A DNA stretch of 64,000 nt from Candidatus Berkiella aquae (GCF_001431295.2 NZ_LKAJ02000001.1:682001-746000), one strand, 5' to 3'; shown: positions 15,432 through 25,148, counted from the first letter of the stretch. The notes: a model not told the origin generated them from the letters alone. A program made the numbers and translations.

Positions 15432-17801
15432 ATGACGTACGTTAAAAACACACTCAAACTGTTGCTTAATCTATTGGTTTCAATACTCTTTTTATCGCAG
15501 ACGGTTTTTGCCGATCCCCCTGCGCGTGTTGCAAGGCTCAGCTTTATCAATGGTGATGTGATTTTTTCACCAGCAGGCGAGAAACAATGGGTGAAAGCCA
15601 ACCTAAATCGTCCTTTGATCGTGGGTGATAGATTATGGACCTATGAAGGTGCGCGCACGCAATTGCAGCTAGGCAGTGCTAGTTTTTTTGTTGATGGTCA
15701 ATCCAGTATTAGCATTTTAAATCTCAATGAAAAAATCAGTCAATTTAAACTCACGCAAGGTAGGATTAATTTTGTGGTACGTGGTGTCACCTCGCGTCCC
15801 ATTGAAGTCGACACTCCTAATTTAGCTTTAGTCGTGAATACACCAGGAAGTTACAGTATTTCAGTCGATCCTAGAACCAATTCAACAGCGGTGAGTGTCT
15901 TCAAAGGTAAAGCAGTCGTTTATGGTAAAAAAGCTGCTTATCGTATTAATGATAAACGAAGCTATCGATTTACAGGGGTTGATTTACGTTCCCAAAGTAT
16001 TAAACGAGTCGATGATAATTTTGACAGATGGTATCAAGAACGCACATCCCGCAAATTGACAACCGTGCGTTATGTTTCGCCAGAAGTGATTGGTTATGAA
16101 GATTTAGAAGATCACGGTGTGTGGGTGAATAACAAGCGTTATGGTTATATATGGCAGCCCAAAGTCGCTGCTAACTGGGTTCCCTATCGTGATGGTCATT
16201 GGGCATGGATTGAACCTTGGGGTTGGACATGGGTCGATAATCAACCTTGGGGCTTTGCGCCATTTCATTATGGTCGCTGGACTTATGTAACCAATCGTTG
16301 GTATTGGGTGCCAGGTCCTAGGCGAGCTAATCCGGTTTATGCACCTGCCTTAGTCGCTTTTGTTGGCACTTCCAGAGCACAATTAACACTATCAACGGGT
16401 GGCATTGGCATTGCGTGGTTCCCATTAGGGCCTGGCGATGTTTATCGACCTGCCTATTCTGTGAGTCGAGATTATTTTATGCGAGTGAATTCCAGCAATA
16501 CGATTGTGAAGCAAAAAACGATACTGACGCAGGTTTATTCACAACCTACGCTGCCTTTAACTTATGCGAATCAACAAATCGCAAATTCAGTGACCGCAGT
16601 ACCCTCAAAAGTATTTGTTCAAGCGCAACCGGTTGCGGCAGCTGCTGTTGCTGTTCCACCAACCAGCATTACCCAAACACAAGTAAGTGCGGCAGCGCCT
16701 GTTGCCCCAACGGCAGTTAGTGTTGCTGGCTCGGAAAAAACGGTTGAAAAACCGCCGGTTAAAGCAGAAGAGCCGGTTGTTGTACAAAATCCACCTGCGC
16801 AAGAGCCGATTTCTTTTGAAAAGAAAGAACCAATGCTCGCCAAAGATCCTGGTATTCCACTGGATGAAAAACAATTAACCGCATTACAACCTGAAAAACC
16901 AGCTGTTGTAGAAACAGTGAAAGTAGAGCCTGAAGTTAAGCCGGTTGAGATTCCATCCGTGACAGAGGCGCCAAAAACAGAAGAACCTAAGGCAGAAGAG
17001 CCCAAAAAAGCACCAAAACCAGAAGAACCTGCGCCCCAAGCGCCTACACCTGAAATGCCAGCTCCTGAAAAACCACAGCCTGAAATGCCTAAACCAGAAG
17101 AACCTAAACCCGAGGTTCCTAAGCCACAAGAGCCTCAGCCTGAGGTACCCAAAGTACCAGAAGAATTACCGAAGGCACCTAAACCTGAAACACAGGAACC
17201 TTCAGTGATTGAAGCACCTAAAGGCAATGCTGCAGAAGAAAGATTTAAAGAGCCTCCGGCGGTAGATCAAAGAGCTATTCCAGGTGAGCCTGAAACGCAG
17301 CCAGAATCCGAAGGATTCAAGCAACGCCCAGAAAATAAGATGACACCTTCTGAGCCAGAAGCAGGGGAAGTGCCTGTTGAAAGAACGATACCGGGGCCAC
17401 CCGAACCCAATCCCAATGAAGGATTTAAGCGTGATATAGCGCCTTCTAAACCAGAGGCTGCAGAGCCACCACCTCGTGCGGCAGAGCCCATCGATATTCC
17501 AGAACCACCGGTGCATAAGCCAGAACCCGCTCCGATGCCAACACCTAAACCTGCGCCAATGCCAGAGCCTAAACCGGCACCTGCGCCTACCCCAACGCCC
17601 GCACCGATGCCTGAACCTAAACCGATTATGCCGACACCTGAACCTCCTAAACCGGCACCTGAACCACCACCGATGCCAGCACCGCCGCCTGTGCCTGTGC
17701 CTGAAGCGCCACAGGCACCACCAACGCCAGCACCGGAGCCTCCTGTGATGCCAAGTCCAGATGGAGCCCCTAATCCGGGTAATGTGCCAAGCGTTCAATA
17801 G
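15432..17801 (+). CDS. Exported FecR-domain/DUF6600 protein with long Pro/Glu-rich tail
   Basis: The protein has 789 residues. Residues 1-28 are a signal peptide (hydrophobic LLLNLLVSILFLSQ, then FA-DPPA). Residues 35-190 form a FecR-like beta domain (GDVIFSPAG, LIVGDRLWTYEGARTQLQLG, VFKGKAVVYG). Residues 210-310 match the Trp/Tyr/Pro-rich DUF6600 type block, with YGYIWQPKVAANWVPYRDGH and PWGWTWVDNQPWGFAPFHYG. From about residue 400 the chain becomes Ala/Val-rich, then from about 490 a low-complexity P-E-x-P-K/P-A-P repeat of roughly 300 residues running to the C-terminus. Such tails are extended and may span the periplasm or bind surfaces. No sigma/FecI partner is adjacent, so classical FecR signalling is unlikely. 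Confidence 0.82.
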   Translation: MTYVKNTLKLLLNLLVSILFLSQTVFADPPARVARLSFINGDVIFSPAGEKQWVKANLNRPLIVGDRLWTYEGARTQLQLGSASFFVDGQSSISILNLNEKISQFKLTQGRINFVVRGVTSRPIEVDTPNLALVVNTPGSYSISVDPRTNSTAVSVFKGKAVVYGKKAAYRINDKRSYRFTGVDLRSQSIKRVDDNFDRWYQERTSRKLTTVRYVSPEVIGYEDLEDHGVWVNNKRYGYIWQPKVAANWVPYRDGHWAWIEPWGWTWVDNQPWGFAPFHYGRWTYVTNRWYWVPGPRRANPVYAPALVAFVGTSRAQLTLSTGGIGIAWFPLGPGDVYRPAYSVSRDYFMRVNSSNTIVKQKTILTQVYSQPTLPLTYANQQIANSVTAVPSKVFVQAQPVAAAAVAVPPTSITQTQVSAAAPVAPTAVSVAGSEKTVEKPPVKAEEPVVVQNPPAQEPISFEKKEPMLAKDPGIPLDEKQLTALQPEKPAVVETVKVEPEVKPVEIPSVTEAPKTEEPKAEEPKKAPKPEEPAPQAPTPEMPAPEKPQPEMPKPEEPKPEVPKPQEPQPEVPKVPEELPKAPKPETQEPSVIEAPKGNAAEERFKEPPAVDQRAIPGEPETQPESEGFKQRPENKMTPSEPEAGEVPVERTIPGPPEPNPNEGFKRDIAPSKPEAAEPPPRAAEPIDIPEPPVHKPEPAPMPTPKPAPMPEPKPAPAPTPTPAPMPEPKPIMPTPEPPKPAPEPPPMPAPPPVPVPEAPQAPPTPAPEPPVMPSPDGAPNPGNVPSVQ

Positions 17802-17867
17802 GCACATTTAGCGGCTTATTATCGCCAATGGTCATGAAGGCTTTCATTCAGAGAGTTTTATCAAATA

Positions 17868-18200
17868 TTGCCAATCAATATAAAAAAATCATTATACAAG
17901 TCGAATATCAATAAATTTGAGTCTTATTTCAATATGCTTGAATCAGATGATCAACATGCGTTAAAAGAATTGTTTGTTGGACAATCATCGGCAGATCAAA
18001 TGATTGCTTTTGCTTTTATCTGCGATACCGTGATATCGCAATTTCCCGATATTCAGATTGATAATGATGAATTCTACGGAAGTTCTCCGAACAGTTATTT
18101 GCCGAGTCTGGCAAATCATTCTTCTCCTTCAGCACAAACAGCCAGTGAAGAAGATGATTTCACCGATGGCGTGAGAAAAACGCAACTTAATCTCAAGTAA
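17868..18200 (+). CDS. Small hypothetical protein, about 110 aa
   Basis: I do not recognise this protein. It has an N-terminal basic segment, a helical middle (FNMLESDDQHALKELFVG, then MIAFAFICDTVISQF), and an acidic, Ser-rich end. The start is uncertain. TTG 17868 gives 110 residues with GAGAG about 13 bases upstream; ATG 17934 gives 88 residues without a clear ribosome-binding site. A perfect 11-bp hairpin lies just after the stop. It stands alone between the FecR-like gene and the giant gene. Confidence 0.5.
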   Translation: MPINIKKSLYKSNINKFESYFNMLESDDQHALKELFVGQSSADQMIAFAFICDTVISQFPDIQIDNDEFYGSSPNSYLPSLANHSSPSAQTASEEDDFTDGVRKTQLNLK

Positions 18201-18208
18201 AAGCGAAT

Positions 18209-18233
18209 ATATCTAAGAAAAATTCTTAGATAT
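18209..18233. terminator. Perfect hairpin after the 110-aa gene
   Basis: ATATCTAAGAA (18209-18219) and TTCTTAGATAT (18223-18233) pair perfectly over a 3-base loop, starting 9 bases after the stop. The stem is AT-rich and no T-run follows, so termination is only possible, not certain. Confidence 0.4.
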
Positions 18234-18489
18234 CATATATAAAAAACATCTTAGACCCACTTTTCACATTTTTTTCTTTACGGCCCCATAGGTATCTGAT
18301 ATGGTTGCCGTCTAACTATATTGCTGCTAAATAAATCGCATCTTCATGTATGGGCGATATACCTTGAGTGTATTGCCAACCAGTAAATGGATCTTTAGAA
18401 AACTCGATTAATAAACAATAAAATCTTTGTATTTTTATTTGTGAAAGCATTTTTTGATATAAAAAAAACTGAAACTTTGGAGTAGCTGC

Positions 18490-21400
18490 ATGCCTTCATC
18501 TAGAACTTCCTCTTCGTCATCCTCTTCATGGCCTGCTGACATTCCTCGAATAGAAGAGATTGCACAAATTCTGGCGAAACCATGTAACGAATTAAACATT
18601 GAAAATGAATACGCAGAAGAAGTGGCAGCCAAACTTGCCAGCTATTTTAAAAAAAAACCTAATTTCATCGAGGTTTTTTATAATCGATATGAGTTATATC
18701 TAAAATCTTTGCTTGATAGCATGAAAAGTATAGGAAACGATCACTTAAAAATACAAGATGAGATTGATTCGCAATTCATTTCTTTATTGAATGGGGTAAG
18801 CAAAGGCGCTATTACCGATAGCAATGAACCAAATAGTGTCTTAAGTGTTTTATCGCAACAGGATTCATTTTTGAGTTCTTTAATGAATCTGTCGATGCAA
18901 TCGAATGCAGATACCTATAATAACTTAAATGCGTTGAATAATGCCGCAAAAGCGATAACAAGTGAAGCCTCAAAAAATTGTCTCGATAATTTAAATAAGC
19001 AGTTCAATATAGGATATTTTTTTCACTTTTACCTTATTAAAAAACACCAAGTGCTATTTAAGCATCAACAAAGAGTGATTATCAATCTTTGGACAACCAT
19101 CTCTCAAATTGCAAGTCATACAAGGCCTGTTGTTGAGGATGCACCTTCTACCACATTAATGTGGTGCTCTTTTCTCTTGCCAATATTGGATGTCTGTCAT
19201 GCTGAATTTGATGCATTGCTAAAAAAAGTCAAAGACAATCAAGTTGACGATCTTGAATTAGATTTTGTTCGTAATGTCAAATCTAATTTTCCTCAGTTAA
19301 TTGCTTTGTATCCACAGATTTTAATTACCCTTGGGTATATCTATGCCAAGATGGGAAATGTAGAAAAAGCTAACCTTTATATAGAGATGTTTAATCAACA
19401 AATTGTCAGTATTAAAGAGCGCTTTGCAACAAATGGTGATAGGTTTTTAGAAGAAGACTTGAACAAGCTAGAAGATAATGATCTTGTAGAAGCGAAGGTG
19501 ACATTGACAAGTACTTTAATATCTAGTGAACATTTGCGCGAATGTGAAATCAAAGTAAAAGAATTAGCCGTTTCATTTAAAATCACGCAACCAGCAACGT
19601 TCTTTAGTGATGAAGAAACAAGGATTGTGCCATTTGCGTCTTCTTCCTCTTCTTCATCTTCGTCGTCTTCTGCTTCGTCAGCTCCATCCTCTGGTACTCT
19701 ATTAAATAAAATAGAAATGATGACGAAAAGTCTTAAAGCAATTTCTGCCTGTAATGCACTGTTAGTTAAACGAACAGATGAAAACACAACGGATGCGATT
19801 GAGCAAACATTTGCCTACTTACATGAACTAACATTGAACGAAAATCGTGATTTTGCGTCAGAAAATATTCAAGCTGCAATCATTATGTGCGAAGAATGGG
19901 CAAAATTATTTGCGGTTGATTATACTGAGGAGGCTAAACCCATCACAAATGAGTGGAATGAAATCATTAAAACGCTGATTCAGTGTAAAGATGCAGAAGA
20001 AGCCTATATGCCAGGTTATTATGAAGCATTATTAACTGAGATGGCTCAGCAAGACGTAATTGACGAGAATATGAATTTGGCATTATTACCAAGCTGCCCG
20101 GATGTTGTTCCGTCTAACTTTAACAATAAATTTCAACGATTTATGTACCAGCACGCTCGTTTTAAATTAGAAGAAAACGCTCAACATTTAACCAAGTGTA
20201 GAGAAAACATCAATATTTTTCATTTTGTGTTGTCTGTCATCTCGAACCCTAGCTTGCATCATTTTTATACCGGAAATTTTATTCACCAATTGTGGAAAAA
20301 TATAGCGTTAGCGAATAGAGGCATTGCTACTTTGCTAAATGAAAATAAAGCGCAGCAAGGCGATGATTTACTAGAAATGGCACGCCAACATTACGTGCAC
20401 ATAAAAGAGTACTTTAAGATTTATCAGAAAATGTTAAATGCTGTGCGTGATCATAAAGCGTTAGCTGTCTCTCCTGCTTGTATTCGTGAAATTAGACCCA
20501 AATTATTTGATGCTATTTATCAATTAATGACAGCCTGTGCTGATTATGTTTTTTGTGAATTGCATCATGGCGATTTATCGAAAGCATCAGAAGCACTCCC
20601 ATTTTGTTACGATGCTTTAAAATCATTGCTTAATGATTCAGTAACACTTTCAGCAGAAAATGAAGCAAAACTTGCTAATTATATTAGCGATCTTCAACAG
20701 TTAATTTGTTCTCTCTACACGCCGCAATTAGGTTCAGCGTTTGAAGCATTTGTACGACAAGCAAGTCAAAGCCATCTTCCTGATGATATTTCTTTACAGG
20801 CCGATCAGGCGGGCTTTTGGCAAGCATACGGTGCCTATATTACTCAGCCGCTAACGTTACAAGCGTTGGAAATACAAAATCCCCTTATGCATAATGTTAT
20901 TCTTGAATCAAGAGCGACTGTTTACTATTACGTCTTGACGCATTTCGTAAAAGAAACGTCACCACATTATACCATGACCTTGGCAGCACTTTGGGAAGTA
21001 TGCACCCAGCTTTATCGTAATGCAGAAAATTTATCGAAGAAAGTGACGCATCCAGAACATCGGGCAACAAAATTATTGAACCCAATTGAACGGTATAAAT
21101 CTTATGTTAAAGATCTGATACCCAAAGTTGAAAAATTAAAAAATCAAAAATATGCCCCAGAGATTAAGGCATTCAAAGAAGCGTTCAAAGAGATTTTACC
21201 TTTTGATGAACGAGAACTGGATGCAATGTCATTCAGAGGAAAAAGAGGCCAAGCCAGAAAAGGGCAAACCCAAAAAGATCAACCCAAGGGAACTCAATCC
21301 AAGAGAGCTCAACCCCAAAAAGGCAAAATCAAGGAAGATCAAACCAGAAAAGCTCAATTTAACGCTCCATTCATTATGCCCAAAGGCTACGTTAGCCGCG

Positions 21401-23301
21401 CGCCAATGGATGAAATAAGCGCAATCGATGGAGAGTGGAAATCTCAAAAGAGTAGTGGTAGTACTCCTTCACAGGAGCTAGCCGCATCAACAGTGTCTAG
21501 CTCTAGTGTGAAAAAAGGTAAACGCTTAGAAAAGATCGCTAGTTTTAGTTGGCAGACCATGACATCATCATCAGTAGCTCAGGCTTCAAGTATCAAACCA
21601 AGCCAGCCTTCACAAAATGGCAGCCACGCTCGCAAAACACTGCAGGGTGAAAAGCAAGCATCAACATCGAGCTCAAGCCACTTAGCAGCAAGCAGTGGTT
21701 CTAAAGGGAATGAGAAAAAGGTAAAGCCAAAGAAGTGGAAGCCAGTATTACGAGCATCGTCTATGCGTACGCAATCTGCAGCTCCTGTTTTATCAGGTGA
21801 TATTTATTTGGGCCTACAAGATCCGGGTAATATTTTTAGTAGGCAAGATAATGACGCAGCGGTAGAAGCACTTGCTAAGAAAATGGAGTCATTGAATCTA
21901 GAGAATTCACTGAAACGCATTTTAAATCTGCCTTTACAAGAAGTAGATTTAGAAGGTGCTTCTGAAGGTGCGACTTGTTGGAAGCCTATAAAAAAAGCGC
22001 GTGATGGTATTGCAAAAGAAAATCCTCAAGATTATTTAAAGACAGACGGTTGCACGGTTGTTAGTGCTGGTGCTTTCAATATTCCTTTAGATCTTTTGGC
22101 GATATGTTCTCAATTACATTCTGCTGGATTTAAAGCCTTCATCAATGGCTGTGCGCTGCATGCGACTATTTTGGGAGTTATGCCAAAAGACGTTGAAATT
22201 CTGACAAATTGCCCTCGAGAAATAGCGTATCAATTATTCAACTATAACGGAAAATTGAGCTCTGCGCGTAATGATCTTTATCTCTTATATTCTGGGATTG
22301 ATATCGTCTGCAGTGATGCAAAAAGCCTTAAAGAAGAAGCGTTAACACGTACCTTTAAATGGGATGCTATTTTTTATTGTCCGAGAACGCGGCGGTTATA
22401 TGATCCATTGAATGCCTATTCGTCACTTCATGACAGACATTTGAATCTGATAAAGGATGATATTCGAGTCAGCTTTATAGAAGATCCGATGCAAATTTTG
22501 ACGGCGATACGTCGTTTTAATTCATTAAATATGATACTGACGCCTTTTGATGTAAAATTCATGAAGACGCTGTCTTCGGGTATTGCTAGTGCCCCTTGGG
22601 AAATTAGAGCAAATAACATCAAGGCATTATTTTTGAGAGACTATGAACAAGCAAAAGAAAATTATGATATTCTTATCAGTCATCAAATTATGCCATGTTT
22701 GTTTTCATCCAATCCAAGTGAGAGAGCTTATTATCATACGACAGCAAATTTTGATTATGGGGTAAATCGGTTTTGGTGTGATACATTGTCTCAGATTTAT
22801 GCGGACGAGACCAAAGGTGGGACAACGACATTGTCTCGATTTGATCAAGTCATCGCTTTAATTCTGTTTCTTCGGTTACTTGGTTATTGTGCGCATCAAC
22901 AAAGAAAGGAAGGGCAACCTCATTTTACAGATGAGTTAAGTCGTATCGAAGGATCCTTTGCTCATGTTGACTCAGCATTAGCCAACACAGAAGCTTTGAT
23001 TATGAATATCTATCCTGAGCAAAAAAATCGGGAAGCCATCTTAAAAGCCGTTTCCAATCTTCATCGGACATTTAATGCGCCACCGCGTGGCGTATTAATA
23101 AATTATTCTAAATTAAAAGAAGCAGCTCGCTCTTTGGGACCGACTACCGGTTGTGATGAACAACAGATAGTCCTTGCAAGTAGCAGCAGTTGTTCTACAA
23201 GTAGTCATCATCAAACGGCGACGAGTAGCAGTAGTCATAGTAAAACGGTAATTAAACCGGTAATTAAACCGGCACCTCGTGGTCGTTCTGTTAGAAGATA
23301 A
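18490..23301 (+). CDS. Giant 1603-aa protein with C-terminal poly(A)-polymerase/CCA-transferase-like domain
   Basis: GGAG precedes ATG 18490. Residues 1-900 are alpha-helical with no family I recognise; a stretch near 275-310 (LGYIYAKMGNVEKANLYI) looks like a TPR helix pair. A Ser tract lies at about 383-402, a Lys/Gln-rich repeat at about 915-955, and Ser-rich linkers at 985-1100. Residues about 1190-1480 follow the PcnB head and neck domains. GVMPKDVEILTNCPREIAYQLF stands where PcnB has P-K-D-F-D-x-x-T-N-A-T-P-E-x-V-x-x-L-F. TRTFKWDAIFY stands for R-R-D-F-T-I-N-A-L-x-Y. The segments LYDPLNAYSSLHDRHLN and SFIEDPMQILTAIRRFNSL match closely. The G-G-x-V-R-D motif is degraded to N-G-C-A-L-H-A and the second catalytic Asp is Glu. 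The domain is therefore probably inactive or altered. Confidence 0.75.
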   Translation: MPSSRTSSSSSSSWPADIPRIEEIAQILAKPCNELNIENEYAEEVAAKLASYFKKKPNFIEVFYNRYELYLKSLLDSMKSIGNDHLKIQDEIDSQFISLLNGVSKGAITDSNEPNSVLSVLSQQDSFLSSLMNLSMQSNADTYNNLNALNNAAKAITSEASKNCLDNLNKQFNIGYFFHFYLIKKHQVLFKHQQRVIINLWTTISQIASHTRPVVEDAPSTTLMWCSFLLPILDVCHAEFDALLKKVKDNQVDDLELDFVRNVKSNFPQLIALYPQILITLGYIYAKMGNVEKANLYIEMFNQQIVSIKERFATNGDRFLEEDLNKLEDNDLVEAKVTLTSTLISSEHLRECEIKVKELAVSFKITQPATFFSDEETRIVPFASSSSSSSSSSSASSAPSSGTLLNKIEMMTKSLKAISACNALLVKRTDENTTDAIEQTFAYLHELTLNENRDFASENIQAAIIMCEEWAKLFAVDYTEEAKPITNEWNEIIKTLIQCKDAEEAYMPGYYEALLTEMAQQDVIDENMNLALLPSCPDVVPSNFNNKFQRFMYQHARFKLEENAQHLTKCRENINIFHFVLSVISNPSLHHFYTGNFIHQLWKNIALANRGIATLLNENKAQQGDDLLEMARQHYVHIKEYFKIYQKMLNAVRDHKALAVSPACIREIRPKLFDAIYQLMTACADYVFCELHHGDLSKASEALPFCYDALKSLLNDSVTLSAENEAKLANYISDLQQLICSLYTPQLGSAFEAFVRQASQSHLPDDISLQADQAGFWQAYGAYITQPLTLQALEIQNPLMHNVILESRATVYYYVLTHFVKETSPHYTMTLAALWEVCTQLYRNAENLSKKVTHPEHRATKLLNPIERYKSYVKDLIPKVEKLKNQKYAPEIKAFKEAFKEILPFDERELDAMSFRGKRGQARKGQTQKDQPKGTQSKRAQPQKGKIKEDQTRKAQFNAPFIMPKGYVSRAPMDEISAIDGEWKSQKSSGSTPSQELAASTVSSSSVKKGKRLEKIASFSWQTMTSSSVAQASSIKPSQPSQNGSHARKTLQGEKQASTSSSSHLAASSGSKGNEKKVKPKKWKPVLRASSMRTQSAAPVLSGDIYLGLQDPGNIFSRQDNDAAVEALAKKMESLNLENSLKRILNLPLQEVDLEGASEGATCWKPIKKARDGIAKENPQDYLKTDGCTVVSAGAFNIPLDLLAICSQLHSAGFKAFINGCALHATILGVMPKDVEILTNCPREIAYQLFNYNGKLSSARNDLYLLYSGIDIVCSDAKSLKEEALTRTFKWDAIFYCPRTRRLYDPLNAYSSLHDRHLNLIKDDIRVSFIEDPMQILTAIRRFNSLNMILTPFDVKFMKTLSSGIASAPWEIRANNIKALFLRDYEQAKENYDILISHQIMPCLFSSNPSERAYYHTTANFDYGVNRFWCDTLSQIYADETKGGTTTLSRFDQVIALILFLRLLGYCAHQQRKEGQPHFTDELSRIEGSFAHVDSALANTEALIMNIYPEQKNREAILKAVSNLHRTFNAPPRGVLINYSKLKEAARSLGPTTGCDEQQIVLASSSSCSTSSHHQTATSSSSHSKTVIKPVIKPAPRGRSVRR

Positions 23302-23317
23302 ACCTAGAAGGTAGATA

Positions 23318-23346
23318 AAAAGGTTGATTTTAAAAATCAGCCTTTT
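23318..23346 (+). terminator. Intrinsic terminator after the giant gene
   Basis: AAAAGGTTGATTTT (23318-23331) pairs with AAAATCAGCCTTTT (23333-23346), 14 positions with one wobble; the tip would open into a small A/T loop. It ends in TTTT and lies 16 bases after the stop. Confidence 0.75.
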
Positions 23347-23488
23347 ATATATTAAGGAAATATGAGTGTTTTCAACGGAAATTTAAATTACTTTAGTAGT
23401 ATGTTGAACCTATATTTCTTGAAGATGTTAAGAATGAATTGTAAAATACATCCTTTTAAATTTTGTATAAATAGAAGAGAGTGGTGAT

Positions 23489-23752
23489 ATGACACATGAT
23501 GCGGATGAAAGCGCTCAGCAAGCAACATTGAATCAGGGTACAATGGCAGGCGAGGTTGCCAGTGGTGTTGCAGTCGGTGTAGGAACCGTTTTTATATCAG
23601 AAGCCTTTAAAGGCTTGAGATGGCTCTACAATTATGTTACTTCCTCTCCAAGCGAGGAAGAGCGCTTAAGAGCGTTGGCACAGGCTCAAGACATGGCAGA
23701 GTTAGATGGGCCAAACGTTGCTGCTGAGACGACTCCTCCGCGGCTTAAATAA
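23489..23752 (+). CDS. Small hypothetical protein, 87 aa
   Basis: GAGAGTGGTG precedes ATG 23489. The protein has an acidic start. Its central Gly/Val/Ala-rich segment (AGEVASGVAVGVGTVFISEAF, about residues 21-41, with small residues spaced along a helix) could insert in a membrane. A Trp-containing amphipathic helix (LRWLYNYV) and a charged C-terminus follow. I do not recognise it. It is convergent with the patatin gene, with a perfect hairpin in between. Confidence 0.55.
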   Translation: MTHDADESAQQATLNQGTMAGEVASGVAVGVGTVFISEAFKGLRWLYNYVTSSPSEEERLRALAQAQDMAELDGPNVAAETTPPRLK

Positions 23753-23761
23753 TAAAAGCAT

Positions 23762-23790
23762 CGTTGCATAGAATGGATATCTATGCAACG
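23762..23790. terminator. Perfect 11-bp hairpin between convergent genes
   Basis: CGTTGCATAGA (23762-23772) and TCTATGCAACG (23780-23790) pair perfectly around a 7-base loop, between the 87-aa gene and the convergent patatin gene. No T-run follows on the plus strand, but a short U-tract (TTTTATTATT) follows on the minus strand. It may serve mainly the patatin transcript. Confidence 0.55.
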
Positions 23791-23814
23791 ACTCACTAAG
23801 CCCATAAAGAGTGA

Positions 23815-24954
23815 TTAATCTGTCTTTGTGTGATGATTTTTGACTAGTTTTTCATTCAAATTGAGAGAAGATTGCTTGCCGATTTTATCATAATGCCGAT
23901 TGAGCCATTCATCCGTTTTGGCCCTTCCGCGATTATAGAGTAAATACAGAAAATCCCAATCGCTGGAATATTTTGACGCTACTGAAAGATCATTTAACGC
24001 TTTGTCTGCACTAATAGAATGCAGCAAGATATATTTGAATCTATCTTTGAATTCGTCTTTTATCCATCCTTTATCAATCAAGTTATGAATAAAATCAATC
24101 GAGCGGAATTCTCGCAGTAATGCTGAATTAAAAGAAATCTCATTAATCCGATTAAATATTTCAGCAGGTGTCTCAGGTGGTGGAGGACGTTCTAGCGGAT
24201 TAACATGGATAATAACAATATCATTACTCTCAACGTGATAGAAAAATGGGAAAAGAGAGGGATTTCCCGAATAGCCACCATCCCAATAATACTCTCCATC
24301 AATTTCGACTGCTTTAAATAAATTGGGCAAACACGCCGATGCTAAAGTTGCTTCAGGCGTAATTTCATTCGTTTTAAATATTTTGACTTGGCCGGTACGC
24401 ACATTGGTCGCAGAAAGAAATAATTTGGTAAAAGGGCATTGCTGTAAGAGTGCAAAATCAACGTTAGCTAAAAGCACTTCTTTGAGTGGATTGTAATCAT
24501 TGACATTCCATTGGTATGGCGAGAACCAATTGGTAAAGCTGTTAAAGGCATGATACAAAACAGATTGATCCATTTTCATACCAAACCAAAATTTTTCCCA
24601 GGGTAACTGCTTGCAGGGATTATTCAATGCACCTGATTTAGCAATATCTTGCCAAAAATGATACAGACTCTCTCTGGCTCCTTCTCTTCCTCCCACTAAT
24701 AACCCATGGGCAAGAACAACTGCCATCATCGAGCCAGCACTGGTTCCACTGATCCCTTCAAAATGGATATTACCATCTTCTAAAAGACGATCAATAACTC
24801 CCCAAGCAAAAGCACCATGTGCCCCACCGCCTTGTATCGCTAAATTAATCCGTTTATATTTTTCAGGGTTTGCCATATATTGGCTGAAATAGCGATTATT
24901 TTTATGCTCGGTACCAGCCTTAGGCTTTTTAGAATTCGTTTGTTTATTTGACAT
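23815..24954 (-). CDS. Patatin-like phospholipase
   Basis: The 379-residue protein has all patatin landmarks: the oxyanion loop GGGAHG (42-47), the nucleophile elbow G-T-S-A-G with Ser72, and the catalytic Asp in WDGGYSGNP (about residue 224). The dyad is Ser-Asp. Members hydrolyse acyl esters of phospholipids; VipD and related proteins of Legionella are type IV effectors, while others are housekeeping. There is no signal peptide. The N-terminus is Lys/Asn rich and polar, so it is cytosolic or exported by a non-Sec route. The C-terminal 120 residues are helical and outside the domain. It stands alone in an accessory block, divergent from the 213-aa gene. Confidence 0.9.
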   Translation of the reverse strand: MSNKQTNSKKPKAGTEHKNNRYFSQYMANPEKYKRINLAIQGGGAHGAFAWGVIDRLLEDGNIHFEGISGTSAGSMMAVVLAHGLLVGGREGARESLYHFWQDIAKSGALNNPCKQLPWEKFWFGMKMDQSVLYHAFNSFTNWFSPYQWNVNDYNPLKEVLLANVDFALLQQCPFTKLFLSATNVRTGQVKIFKTNEITPEATLASACLPNLFKAVEIDGEYYWDGGYSGNPSLFPFFYHVESNDIVIIHVNPLERPPPPETPAEIFNRINEISFNSALLREFRSIDFIHNLIDKGWIKDEFKDRFKYILLHSISADKALNDLSVASKYSSDWDFLYLLYNRGRAKTDEWLNRHYDKIGKQSSLNLNEKLVKNHHTKTD

Positions 24955-25148
24955 GTCGATTGGGTTCTCAACAAAAGCGCTTTATAAGTTATCGGTTTTA
25001 AACACTGTATTGATGAGGCTTTTGCTTATTATTTCCTGTCAATATAACCAAGCTACCTTACAATTTGAAGCTACACGCATTAAAGTATTGCATTTGAAAT
25101 GTGCTAAGGCTAAAAATAAAAAAATAAGCTCAAATATGTGAGGATGAT

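Noticed and set aside
16605-17807. Several long reverse-strand and frame-shifted ORFs in the proline-rich tail
   Set aside because: They arise from the low-complexity Pro/Glu codons and have no ribosome-binding sites or homology.
17834-17914. 26-residue reading frame (MKAFIQRVLSN...)
   Set aside because: It overlaps the start of the 110-aa gene and has no ribosome-binding site, so support is insufficient.
24953-25141. 62-residue plus-strand reading frame
   Set aside because: It overlaps the patatin start, has no ribosome-binding site and looks random.
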